64,000 nt of DNA from Bacillus kexueae (GCF_022809095.1 NZ_JALAZE010000001.1:186001-250000), one strand, 5' to 3'; positions 55,415 through 63,160 are shown, numbered from the stretch's first letter. The notes: generated by a model from the sequence alone, not told the origin. Program-made: numbers and translations.

Positions 55415-55430
55415 TACCCCCTATGGTATA
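55415..55430 (-). promoter_or_regulatory. CstR-like operator a
   Basis: TACCCCCTATGGTATA on the plus strand, the least symmetrical of the five. On the minus strand a TATAAT box lies directly upstream and the AGGGGG half lies nine bases before the start codon of the rhodanese-MBL gene. Confidence 0.7.
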
Positions 55431-55452
55431 TTATAATTTAAAAAAATTTAGC

Positions 55453-56022
55453 TTAAAGTGATTTGCTTTCTCCCTTCCATTCATTCATGCCAGGCACAAC
55501 GTTAAAAACGTTTTGAAATCCAAGTTTAGTTAACGTTTGGCATGCGAAGTCGCTTCTATTACCTGTTCGACAAATGACGTAAAGTGGTTTTGTCGATTCT
55601 AATTGGTTCACTTGATCTTGTAACTGTCCTAAAGGGATGTTCATTGCGTTTGGGATATGACCAAAAGCAAATTCTGCTTCTTCACGTACATCTAATAATA
55701 CGATGTCTTCTTTTTTTATTAATTTTTCTTGTAACTCATCGTTAGTAATCGTGTTTGGGTGTTTTTTTTCAAGCGTCTCATCATTCGATGACTTGCGCAA
55801 AAAATGAATGAGAACCTCTCCTTCTTCCTTCGTTCCGATGTATTGATGCCCTGAGCTTTCTGCCCACGCTTTCATATCAGCTTTTGATCCTTTATCTGTT
55901 GCTTCAACTTGCAAAACTTGCCCTGCATCTAACGCAGCCATCGCTTTTTTCGTTTTGACAATTGGCATTGGACAGGCTAAACCTTTTGCATCTAAAACGT
56001 GGTCTACATTAATCGTTTTCAT
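55453..56022 (-). CDS. TusA-rhodanese fusion protein
   Basis: A 189-residue fusion. Residues 1-75 are a TusA domain (LDAKGLACPMPIVKTKKAMA), then a short linker, and residues 95-185 a rhodanese domain with LLDVREEAEFAFGHIPNAMN and the active cysteine in YVICRTGNRSDFA. The two active cysteines suggest intramolecular sulfur transfer, as proposed for staphylococcal CstA. It has its own CstR-like operator. Confidence 0.92.
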   Translation of the reverse strand: MKTINVDHVLDAKGLACPMPIVKTKKAMAALDAGQVLQVEATDKGSKADMKAWAESSGHQYIGTKEEGEVLIHFLRKSSNDETLEKKHPNTITNDELQEKLIKKEDIVLLDVREEAEFAFGHIPNAMNIPLGQLQDQVNQLESTKPLYVICRTGNRSDFACQTLTKLGFQNVFNVVPGMNEWKGESKSL

Positions 56023-56038
56023 TTCTGAATCCTCCCGT

Positions 56039-56054
56039 TACCCTATAGGGTATA
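56039..56054 (-). promoter_or_regulatory. CstR-like operator b
   Basis: TACCCTATAGGGTA (56039-56052) is a perfect 14-bp palindrome, 17 bases before the TusA-rhodanese start codon. Confidence 0.85.
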
Positions 56055-56071
56055 AAATTATTGAAAAAAAT

Positions 56072-56368
56072 TTACTCTACTGGTCCTTCCCATGCTAACA
56101 TACCACCGATCATGTTTTGTACGTGGTAGCCGTTTTCCATTAAAAAGGTTGTAGCTTGTTTACTACGTGCTCCTGATCGACAAATCATTGTATATACTTT
56201 ATCTTTGTCTAGTTCGTGCATACGAAATTCAAGTAACGACAACGGAATATTAATGGCGCCCGGTACCTTTCCTTGTTGAACTTCCTCTACTTCACGTACA
56301 TCAATTAAATGAATATCTTCTTTTTTATGAATGAGCTGTTCCACTTCGTTTACTGTAATTTCTTTCAT
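56072..56368 (-). CDS. Single-domain rhodanese
   Basis: A 98-residue sulfurtransferase with LIDVREVEEVQQGKVPGAIN and the active-site loop CRSGARS. It moves sulfane sulfur between carriers in the cytosol. It lies 30 bases after the DsrE-like gene without an operator between, so the two are cotranscribed. Confidence 0.93.
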   Translation of the reverse strand: MKEITVNEVEQLIHKKEDIHLIDVREVEEVQQGKVPGAINIPLSLLEFRMHELDKDKVYTMICRSGARSKQATTFLMENGYHVQNMIGGMLAWEGPVE

Positions 56369-56398
56369 GTGAAATCCTCCTCATGTCGTCCGTTTTTC

Positions 56399-56878
56399 TT
56401 AAATAAACAAGTTCACATTGCCTTCTTCGGCATCGGCTAAATAAGCAGCAACTCCAGCGTAGTCGATATGATCGAGAAGTTCATCTTTTTGTAAGCCTAG
56501 TAAGTCCATTGTCATCGTGCACGCGACAAGTTTTACGTCTTGTTCTTGTGCCATTTCAATTAACTGAGGCAAGGTCATCGCATTATGCTTTTTTATAACT
56601 TGCTTGATCATTTTTGGTCCAAACCCAGCAAAGTTCATTTTCGAAAGCCCCATTTTGTCGGCTCCTCTTGGCATCATCTTTCCAAACATTTTTTCTAAAA
56701 ACCCTTTTTTCAACGCGATTGGCTCATCTTTGCGAAGGGCGTTTAATCCCCAAAATGTATGGAAGATCGTCACTTCATGGTCATAGGCAGCCGCCCCATT
56801 CGCAATAATGTATGCAGCCATCGCCTTGTCATAATCTCCGCTAAATAGTACAATTGTAGTCTTTTTCTTTTCACTCAT
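56399..56878 (-). CDS. DsrE/DsrF-like (DsrE2) sulfur carrier
   Basis: A 159-residue protein of the DsrE superfamily. VLFSGDYDKAMAAYIIANGA forms the first strand and helix, and the conserved cysteine is in VKLVACTMTMDLLGL. DsrE2-type proteins bind and transfer sulfur to TusA and are linked to rhodaneses in many bacteria, as here. It has its own CstR-like operator 19 bases upstream. Confidence 0.9.
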   Translation of the reverse strand: MSEKKKTTIVLFSGDYDKAMAAYIIANGAAAYDHEVTIFHTFWGLNALRKDEPIALKKGFLEKMFGKMMPRGADKMGLSKMNFAGFGPKMIKQVIKKHNAMTLPQLIEMAQEQDVKLVACTMTMDLLGLQKDELLDHIDYAGVAAYLADAEEGNVNLFI

Positions 56879-56896
56879 TCATTCTTCCTCCGTTTT

Positions 56897-56912
56897 TACC
56901 CCAGTGGGTATA
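56897..56912 (-). promoter_or_regulatory. CstR-like operator c
   Basis: TACCCCAGTGGGTATA, upstream of the DsrE-like gene. Confidence 0.8.
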
Positions 56913-56933
56913 TTGATTTATAAAAAAATTTCT

Positions 56934-57161
56934 TTATTTTCCTTTTCGAATCCAAAATTTATAGATACCATTCGCTTCTTCATGTTCTACCATTTCATGT
57001 CCACTTGACCTTGCCCATGCTGTTAAATCTGCAAGAGATCCTTTATCAGTCGTATGAACCTCTAATACTTCTCCGACTTGCAGCTCATTCATTGCCTTCT
57101 TTGTTTTCACAATTGGCATTGGGCAAGCCAATCCTTTTACATCTAATAATGTATTGCTCAT
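56934..57161 (-). CDS. TusA-family sulfur carrier (upstream copy)
   Basis: A 75-residue TusA-fold protein with the active cysteine in LACPMPIVKTKKAMNEL. It is a close paralogue of the protein encoded at 54032-54259. TAGGAGGGG precedes the ATG. It follows cstR but has its own promoter (TTGACA-17-TAATAT) and operator d. Confidence 0.92.
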   Translation of the reverse strand: MSNTLLDVKGLACPMPIVKTKKAMNELQVGEVLEVHTTDKGSLADLTAWARSSGHEMVEHEEANGIYKFWIRKGK

Positions 57162-57186
57162 GATGTCCCCTCCTACATTTTACCTT

Positions 57187-57228
57187 TACCCCTATGGGTA
57201 TATTATGAAACAAAAAAAGATTTGTCAA
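57187..57228 (-). promoter_or_regulatory. CstR-like operator d with sigma-A promoter
   Basis: TACCCCTATGGGTATA at 57187-57202. On the minus strand TTGACA (57228-57223) and TAATAT (57205-57200) are 17 bases apart, so the operator overlaps the -10 and transcription start. It lies in front of the upstream tusA gene. Confidence 0.85.
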
Positions 57229-57235
57229 TACCGTC

Positions 57236-57496
57236 TCATCGACTTTTGACGAGAAGGTTGACGGCTTCTTTTATAAGTTCATCCGTGCTTTCACCTTTCT
57301 TAGCAGCTTCTGTTACACACTCTACTAAATTTGAGCTAACTATCACACCAATACTTCGATCTAGCGCTGAACGAACAGCCGACATTTGGGTAATGACTTC
57401 TTTGCAATCTTGGTTTTCTTCCATCATGCGTATAATTCCTCGAAGCTGCCCTTCAATTCGTTTCAATCGATTTTTTACTTGCGGATCGTAATTCAT
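57236..57496 (-). CDS. cstR: CstR, persulfide-sensing CsoR-family repressor
   Basis: An 86-residue helical repressor of the CsoR family. Cys31 (NQDCKEV) and Cys60 (LVECV) are present, but the histidine that CsoR needs for Cu(I), four residues before the second cysteine, is Asn56. Two cysteines without this histidine are the mark of CstR, which forms di- and trisulfide bridges with persulfides and leaves the DNA. Five matching operators lie around the cluster. It is cotranscribed with the rhodanese-like gene upstream. Confidence 0.92.
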   Translation of the reverse strand: MNYDPQVKNRLKRIEGQLRGIIRMMEENQDCKEVITQMSAVRSALDRSIGVIVSSNLVECVTEAAKKGESTDELIKEAVNLLVKSR

Positions 57497-57523
57497 TTTT
57501 TACCCTCCTTCACTCTTACACTT

Positions 57524-57871
57524 TTATTGTTTACAGCAAGGGCGATTCAATAATTGATACCCTACAACGTTGATTCCTTTTTTCGTTAGAAAGCGTATGC
57601 TTAAATTTTTTTCGATATGGCTTTCAGCGACGACAATTACGTCATCCTTTCGGTAACGACCGTAATTTCGCTTTAAATACGCAATTGGAATATTTACAGC
57701 CCCACTTACCGGCGTATGATGTGCTTTTGTATAATCTCTTACATCGAGAATAAGCGTTTTTTCTTCCCGATGTGACAGGTTGGATAAACATTGAATCCCA
57801 CGAACCGGTACATATCGATTGTATAAAAGTAATAGCACGAGAGCTAGAAATAATATATGAATGATAGCCAT
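57524..57871 (-). CDS. Membrane-anchored rhodanese-like protein, active cysteine lost
   Basis: A 115-residue protein with an N-terminal membrane helix (about residues 2-17) and a rhodanese fold (LILDVRDYTKAHHTPVSGAVN). At the place of the catalytic CxxGxRS loop it has VVAESHIEKNLSI, so the usual cysteine is missing. A CC pair lies near the C terminus (RPCCKQ) and might take over. First gene of the cluster, 27 bases before cstR. Confidence 0.8.
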   Translation of the reverse strand: MAIIHILFLALVLLLLYNRYVPVRGIQCLSNLSHREEKTLILDVRDYTKAHHTPVSGAVNIPIAYLKRNYGRYRKDDVIVVAESHIEKNLSIRFLTKKGINVVGYQLLNRPCCKQ

Positions 57872-57902
57872 TAACTTAGCTCCTTTAACTTGATATGGTT
57901 AT

Positions 57903-57931
57903 ATCATATACCCCTATAGGTATATTGTCAA
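57903..57931 (-). promoter_or_regulatory. CstR-like operator e inside the cluster promoter
   Basis: On the minus strand TTGACA and TATGAT are 17 bases apart. The spacer is occupied by a palindrome, TATACCTATAGGGGTATA, so a bound CstR would block RNA polymerase directly. It drives the rhodanese-like gene and cstR. Confidence 0.88.
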
Positions 57932-58113
57932 CACTTTAATTCAAATTTTTTCTACCCACCTTGTGCCTTTATCAACTCATGAAATACATATACCTATATA
58001 TTAAGCTGGGAAACTATCGTTATTAACTATTTTTATTCATCATAAGATGAACATTGAAGGTGTATCAATGCTTTTGGAAGGGAAAGGTCTCCCCTTTCCC
58101 ATTCCACATACGG

Positions 58114-58626
58114 CTACTCTCCTTTATAAGACGTCACTCCGAATGTTTGATTGTAGTGATAGCCGTTAAAGTAGATATCTAAATCGTGAAATAATCGGTG
58201 AAGCATTCGCATCGCTTGACGATCATCAGAGTTAATCACTTCGGTTGCATATTTCTCGATTTTGCCAAAGTCCTCGTTTAAATCGTTGTTATCGATTTGG
58301 ATTCCATCTAATGCAGCCAATATTTCTTCGGCTTTCGTTTTTTGTGTATGGTAGTTGGCAGACTCCAATCGCCCCCACCCGAGTGTTTGATTATAGAATT
58401 CATGCGTTTCAGAAATAAATTCATGTCCATCCTCATAGTCAGAGGTTGCTAACTTTACAATGTCTTTTCTAGCAGGGGCGTTTACGACTTTTTTATTTTC
58501 CGCTGTTCCTAACAACGCACTCGATTGTATTGGATTTTCCGAATCACTTAAAGCAGCATAAACGATAAATGCAATGAGCAATGCACCAGAGGAAAAGGCT
58601 AAGAATAAAATAATATTCTTTTTCAT
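58114..58626 (-). CDS. Membrane-anchored protein, unknown
   Basis: A 170-residue protein with one N-terminal membrane helix (about residues 5-25) and an external helical domain. KAEEILAALDGI and RMLHRLFHDLDIYFNGYHYN are its distinctive parts. The shape recalls small Bacillus proteins of unknown function such as DUF6241, but I cannot confirm this. It is divergent from the StayGreen gene. Confidence 0.7.
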   Translation of the reverse strand: MKKNIILFLAFSSGALLIAFIVYAALSDSENPIQSSALLGTAENKKVVNAPARKDIVKLATSDYEDGHEFISETHEFYNQTLGWGRLESANYHTQKTKAEEILAALDGIQIDNNDLNEDFGKIEKYATEVINSDDRQAMRMLHRLFHDLDIYFNGYHYNQTFGVTSYKGE

Positions 58627-58729
58627 CCGTCCAACTCCCTATTCATTTAGAAGTATGTATTCTATTAGTACTACGACGATTTCATTATACAAGAAAATGG
58701 TAAATTTTCCATAAGGAAGTGATTTTGTT

Positions 58730-59182
58730 TTGAAAAATTTACATGTCCTTTACTTAGATCACAAGACTTCTCGCACTCCAACTTATGCACGAAAACATAC
58801 GTTAACCCATTCAGATGAAACTGGAGAATTGTTTTTATCGATTGGCCATCATTACGATATTAAGGCGATTAATTGGGAATTTCGTGATGAGGTGATCGGA
58901 GAATGGAAGCAGTTTGAGGATGGTAGCCCCTATTGGATAGGGAAAGCATTTGTGAGTGATGAATCTTATCGTTACGAAGATGCTAAAAGAAGGTTTGAGA
59001 TCTTCCAAAGAGAAATGGAGCATGCTCTTTCTGGAATTTTCGTTGGTGATCGTTTATTCTTTGCCTACCACCCACAATGGTTAAATGCTCCCGTCTATGT
59101 CCAATATGAATCCAATTTCAAGGAGTTTCACACGATCATTCAATACGGCACACCTAGGAGGTTTATGTTATTCGCCAATTAA
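58730..59182 (+). CDS. StayGreen-family protein
   Basis: A 150-residue protein with ARKHTLTHSDETGELFLSIG, the conserved core of the StayGreen domain, and later DEVIGEWKQF. Plant SGR removes Mg from chlorophyll a, and some bacterial homologues have been reported to do so in vitro; the role in a non-photosynthetic Bacillus is unknown. It starts at TTG behind AAGGAAGTG. Six bases separate its stop from the convergent GNAT gene. Confidence 0.8.
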   Translation: MKNLHVLYLDHKTSRTPTYARKHTLTHSDETGELFLSIGHHYDIKAINWEFRDEVIGEWKQFEDGSPYWIGKAFVSDESYRYEDAKRRFEIFQREMEHALSGIFVGDRLFFAYHPQWLNAPVYVQYESNFKEFHTIIQYGTPRRFMLFAN

Positions 59183-59187
59183 ATTGA

Positions 59188-59742
59188 TTATTTCTTAGCG
59201 ATGAAATACGCCATCAACAATAAGTCATCGTAGCTTCCGTCATCAAACTTAATGGCGTTCATTTTCCTTCCTTCAATCTTGAAGCCTAATTGCTTATACA
59301 ATTGGATTGCCCGTTCATTTTGACTAAATACTTCTAAACTTATTCGTTCAATCCCTCTTTTTTCGTTCAACCAATTAATGAGGGTGATTAAAAGAATACG
59401 TCCAATGCCTTCCCCACGATATTTTTTCTGAACACTCATGCCAAATGAACCTTCATGCGCCGTTCGTTTTTTATTTCCTGGAAGAAAGTTTAATAGACCG
59501 ATGATTCTCTCCTCTTCTTTCGCAACGAGTACGAGGTGATTATTCTTTCGTTCCATTTGCTTAAGCCATTCTGCTTGTTCTTTTGGGCTGCTATTGAATT
59601 CCTCAGAGGTCGTCACAAGATGCTTACATTCTGCAAAAAGTTCCGTTAAATAAGATACCATTTCATCTGCATCCGCCGCCGTTGCTTGATGGATCATAAT
59701 CCTTCTACCTTTTTTCGTCGTAAATGGAACTGGTTTGTTCAT
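59188..59742 (-). CDS. GNAT-family N-acetyltransferase
   Basis: A 184-residue GNAT enzyme. Motif A is VQKKYRGEGIGRILLITLI and motif B is SLEVFSQNERAIQLYKQLGF, as in RimI/PhnO-like acetyltransferases. I use ATG 59742 after GGTGGTG. Substrate unknown. It lies 43 bases after the CtaG-like gene on the same strand and may be cotranscribed. Confidence 0.87.
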   Translation of the reverse strand: MNKPVPFTTKKGRRIMIHQATAADADEMVSYLTELFAECKHLVTTSEEFNSSPKEQAEWLKQMERKNNHLVLVAKEEERIIGLLNFLPGNKKRTAHEGSFGMSVQKKYRGEGIGRILLITLINWLNEKRGIERISLEVFSQNERAIQLYKQLGFKIEGRKMNAIKFDDGSYDDLLLMAYFIAKK

Positions 59743-59784
59743 TTCTTCACCACCTTCTTTCATTGGAAAATGTATACAGGTATT

Positions 59785-60555
59785 TTATCGAAATCTCTTC
59801 ACTTGGACAATAGATAATTTGGAGAAAACGAAAAAGAAAAGTAACACACTCAACAATACCCCACCGGCTATTTTTTGTTCAATGATTGGATTTATTGGAA
59901 GCGATGCTATGATGAGATCCTCTGAAAGCTCTGTGTACGAAACGCCTTGTGGTAAACAAAGCAGGATGGCATTTTTCAACAAAGATGAATCAGTGTAAAT
60001 AGAATATAAATTCTCTTGACTGAAAATAAGGAAGAGACACATCGGGAATAAAAAGACAAAATATCGAACGTGAATCTTTTCACCCCATAAATAAAAAGGA
60101 GCCCATCCGTATAACATGGTAAGAAACAATATTAACAAAGAGACATAATTCAAACGATATTGCGTTCGAACGATGTCAAAGATGGGTGGTAAATGATACA
60201 CATAAAAAACAGAAACAAATAAAGCCACCGGATAAATAGAGCGGATTCGGTAATTGACAAGGTGCGTTCCTTTTAACCCATATACGATAAGGGGGGCGGC
60301 AAATAGAAAAAGAACGATCATCTGCACCATGTGAAAGCGAAAAAGGATACGCCCAAGCAAGTTCAGTGGACTCCCCATAGCTACAAATAGAAAGAGTCCA
60401 CCTAGAATAAATGAGATACCGTGTTTATTCGTAAATTGAGGATGTTTCGGAATGAGAAAAAGAAACAATACGATACTTAACAAAACGAGAAAAAGTACTC
60501 CAAAATTCCACAGTGCGTGAAAACTCATATTTTGAATGATGCTCCATACACTCAT
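59785..60555 (-). CDS. CtaG-family cytochrome c oxidase assembly protein
   Basis: A 256-residue membrane protein with seven to eight helices of the caa3_CtaG family. FHMVQMIVLFLFAAPLIVYG with its HMxQ motif and a later SIYTDSS region are characteristic. B. subtilis CtaG helps copper insertion into cytochrome caa3. No cta genes are adjacent, so this is probably a paralogue. Divergent from the TIMP-like gene. Confidence 0.82.
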   Translation of the reverse strand: MSVWSIIQNMSFHALWNFGVLFLVLLSIVLFLFLIPKHPQFTNKHGISFILGGLFLFVAMGSPLNLLGRILFRFHMVQMIVLFLFAAPLIVYGLKGTHLVNYRIRSIYPVALFVSVFYVYHLPPIFDIVRTQYRLNYVSLLILFLTMLYGWAPFYLWGEKIHVRYFVFLFPMCLFLIFSQENLYSIYTDSSLLKNAILLCLPQGVSYTELSEDLIIASLPINPIIEQKIAGGVLLSVLLFFFVFSKLSIVQVKRFR

Positions 60556-60689
60556 GTAAAATCACTCCCTCTCCATCATTTTGTTTCATCCTTCCAATGA
60601 TGTCTGTGATATTCATCATACATTTTGATGTAACTTCTTTCTTTATTCGTCGTCTAATGAAATAGAGAATCTCGTAAAGGAGGAAGTTG

Positions 60690-61220
60690 ATGAACAAGGG
60701 GCTTTCAATCTTGTTACTTTTTGCACTTATCGTTTCTATTTTTTCTTTTCCTTCCGTTAGCTTCGGTTGTTCCTGTATGAAGCCACCTCCAGCGGAAGAT
60801 GCGTATGAGGAATCAGATGCTGTATTTACTGGGATTGTATCATCCATTGATGTTCATTCGACGACACAAACCGTATCCTTCGATGTGACGAAAAGCTTTA
60901 AAGGCGCAAATGAAAATATTAAAGTAGAAACAGCAACCAATAGTGCTGCTTGCGGGGTCTTTTTTGAGCTCGGTAAAGAATATCTCGTCTATGCCTACGG
61001 AGATGGCGAATACGAAACCAATTTATGTACACGGACAACAGACGTCGCTGCTGCAAGTGACGACCTTCTCGTTCTAAATGAACTTTCGCCTAATGCCGAA
61101 CAATACGAACAGTCGTCCAATCGCCAAGGAAGCATTATCCCAATTATCGTCATTATACTCATTTTAGCTTTCTTCGCTTATGGTTTTTACTGGTATAAAA
61201 AAAGGGCAATGTCTGAATAG
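60690..61220 (+). CDS. TIMP/netrin-like surface protein
   Basis: A 176-residue exported protein. A signal peptide (about residues 1-26) ends before CSCMKPPPAEDAYEESDAVF, the cysteine-bearing start that animal TIMPs use to bind metalloprotease zinc. The OB-fold-like domain follows, with further cysteines in SAACGVFFELG and NLCTRTTD, and a C-terminal membrane helix (about 148-170) with KKRAMSE anchors it. Bacillus members are uncharacterised; protease inhibition is only an analogy. Start ATG 60690 after AAAGGAGG. Confidence 0.8.
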   Translation: MNKGLSILLLFALIVSIFSFPSVSFGCSCMKPPPAEDAYEESDAVFTGIVSSIDVHSTTQTVSFDVTKSFKGANENIKVETATNSAACGVFFELGKEYLVYAYGDGEYETNLCTRTTDVAAASDDLLVLNELSPNAEQYEQSSNRQGSIIPIIVIILILAFFAYGFYWYKKRAMSE

Positions 61221-61263
61221 ATTAATGGAGTCATGGTGAGCATCCCCCATTTGGATTAAAACG

Positions 61264-61306
61264 AGAAAAAGTGGAGAAAACGAGATGTTTTCTCCACTTT
61301 TTTCAT
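61264..61306 (+). terminator. Rho-independent terminator, bidirectional
   Basis: A perfect stem of about 17 bp (AAAAAGTGGAGAAAAC and complement, five-base loop) followed by T residues, between the TIMP-like gene and the convergent YdjO-like gene. Confidence 0.9.
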
Positions 61307-61348
61307 TTCAGAGGTCTTCCGAACGATTACGATAGTATATAATAAATG

Positions 61349-61552
61349 CTAATAAGATGACTTACTATGATTTTCCACTACTTGGAGCACTTTTACATTT
61401 TCTTCCATTTCACTTTGACAAAGTGGGCAACGTGGGATCTCACTACTTTTGAAGTTGTCTCGAATCCACCCTTTACAATCTTCGGAAATACATTCCCAAA
61501 TTTTCGTTTCTTTCGTAATTATCTCTTCTTCGTTTCGACGCGCAAATGCCAT
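61349..61552 (-). CDS. YdjO-like cold-inducible zinc-ribbon protein
   Basis: A 67-residue soluble protein with ECISEDCKGWIRDNF and PRCPLCQSEM, four cysteines that can form a zinc ribbon. The start MAFARRNEEE and the overall pattern match the YdjO family of Bacillus, described as cold-inducible. AAAGGAGGCG precedes the ATG. Confidence 0.75.
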   Translation of the reverse strand: MAFARRNEEEIITKETKIWECISEDCKGWIRDNFKSSEIPRCPLCQSEMEENVKVLQVVENHSKSSY

Positions 61553-62010
61553 GGGCGTTTCGCCTCCTTTTAAAAATAGGCTCAGTAAATCAAAAGGTTT
61601 CGGTTCACAATATTGCCCAACAGTGTATCTTTTTAATTATACCAGAAAACATGCTTTAATTGTAATTTTCCCTAAAAAATGAAAAATAAAACTCTTTTTG
61701 AGCATTTTATCCTCAACCTTTTTAATGAAACACACAAGTTTTCGCAAACATTGCCGCTTTTACTTCATTTTTTTAGGTTGTTTTCGTATAGGTTGTAGTT
61801 TTTTCAGTCATTTTTAAAATGAATTCTGAACATTGCGCTCCTAACATTTACTTTCCATTGGGTTAGTTGTGTAGTTTCTCCTATTTGCTGACAAGTCTGC
61901 TTAATTCACTCGCAGTAACTCCTATAACTCAGTGCGGGAGACCCTCCCATTCGTATGACACTGAACGATGTATTGGGGTAGTTTTAATACAACATGCCTT
62001 TAAGAAAAAA
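61553..62010. other. Long intergenic region with a repeat remnant
   Basis: About 460 bases between the YdjO-like start and the terminator of the next gene. It holds the ydjO promoter region and a 67-bp segment (61775-61841) that is the inverted copy of 49755-49820. I find no ORF with a ribosome site. Confidence 0.6.
61775..61841. repeat. Second dispersed repeat, short inverted copy
   Basis: Matches 49755-49820 in reverse orientation, including TTCAGTCATTTTTAAAATG and CATTGCGCTCC, with a few substitutions. The GC-rich body present at 49.7 kb is missing here. Confidence 0.8.
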
Positions 62011-62036
62011 AGAAAAGGCCTGAACAGGCCTTTTCT
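62011..62036 (-). terminator. Rho-independent terminator of the MprF-like gene
   Basis: AGAAAAGGCCTG and CAGGCCTTTTCT form a 12-bp stem with a two-base loop, touching the stop codon and followed on the minus strand by TTTTTTTC. Confidence 0.92.
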
Positions 62037-63160
62037 TAACTTGCTCGCTGCAGCCACACACCAATTCTTTTTTTCAGAGATTGTGGTTGTTGTTTCGGTG
62101 GCTGCTGAATCATTTGGACGATGTGATATAGAGTTATGGCTAAAAAGGACTTTCGATAAGCAAAATATTTCGGCTCCCACTCTGGGTAAAATTTCGCTTT
62201 ATACTCTTTTAAGCCTTTGAAATTATAATTCTTTTTACTATGTTGATAAATGTGATGGGCGATTTTTTCACTGAAACGGTCATCTGGTGACTGTCCGACA
62301 TTTGCTAGCGGAGCAACACCTAGACTGCAGTATAAAAATCCATTTTCGCTTGCCCACTTCATAATGGATACGAACAGTACATCCATTGTCCCGTGCGGAC
62401 TATCTTGAACATAACGCATTAAATCAATATGAATCGTTTTATTTACATCCGCTTCTTTTGCGAGAGATGCAAAGGCAATCATTTCACCTTCTGGATCCTT
62501 CAAAATAGCGATTGGAAACTTCGATACATAGTTTTTATCGAACGAACTGACCGAAAAGCTTTTTTCGTTTCTGTCTCCTAGCCAAGATTGCGAGATTGAT
62601 TGTATCTCATGCATTAATTGTGTCGAATAAGGCGGATATAATACGTCAAACTGGAAGCCTTTCCGATTAAATTTGTTTAGTCTCGTTCGTAATTTCGCCC
62701 AGTTTTTCCCTCTCATTTCGAATTGTTTAACCGGTACTCTCGCTTCTTCACCCAGTTTAAAAAATCGAAAGCCTTCCGTTTCAAATAGCGGTTTCGTTTT
62801 TTCAGATATTTGATAAAAAGAAGGTTTATATTGTTTTTCTTGGCAAAACATTAAAAATTCATGAATACCAGATTGTAAATAATGATAATCGCCAATCGGA
62901 TCGCCTAGAACCGTTACACGACGGCCATTTTTTCGGTACAAAATGAGAACCTTTTTATTTTCCGACCAAAAAATTTCTTTGTCTCGTAAGAACAATAAAT
63001 GTGATAAATGATTGCTATGTTTTGTTAAGAACGCTTTCATTTCTTCGTCGTCCCACTGTTGATTTGAAAAAGGTTCACGAATCACAAGCGATTGTCGAAC
63101 AACAAACAATCCAATGAATATCGCTGCGATTGCCGAACATAAAATAATCGAAATTGTCAT
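62036..63160 (-). CDS. DUF2156 / MprF C-terminal synthase-like membrane protein
   Basis: A 374-residue protein with one N-terminal membrane helix (about residues 3-22) and a double GNAT-like domain related to the aminoacyl-phosphatidylglycerol synthase part of MprF. Conserved parts are RRVTVLGDPIGD, RGKNWAKLRTRLNKFNRKGF, and CSLGVAPLANVGQSPDDR. The flippase half of MprF is absent. It may use aminoacyl-tRNA to modify a lipid or other acceptor; substrate unproved. Start ATG 63160 behind AAGGAGG. Confidence 0.82.
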   Translation of the reverse strand: MTISIILCSAIAAIFIGLFVVRQSLVIREPFSNQQWDDEEMKAFLTKHSNHLSHLLFLRDKEIFWSENKKVLILYRKNGRRVTVLGDPIGDYHYLQSGIHEFLMFCQEKQYKPSFYQISEKTKPLFETEGFRFFKLGEEARVPVKQFEMRGKNWAKLRTRLNKFNRKGFQFDVLYPPYSTQLMHEIQSISQSWLGDRNEKSFSVSSFDKNYVSKFPIAILKDPEGEMIAFASLAKEADVNKTIHIDLMRYVQDSPHGTMDVLFVSIMKWASENGFLYCSLGVAPLANVGQSPDDRFSEKIAHHIYQHSKKNYNFKGLKEYKAKFYPEWEPKYFAYRKSFLAITLYHIVQMIQQPPKQQPQSLKKRIGVWLQRAS

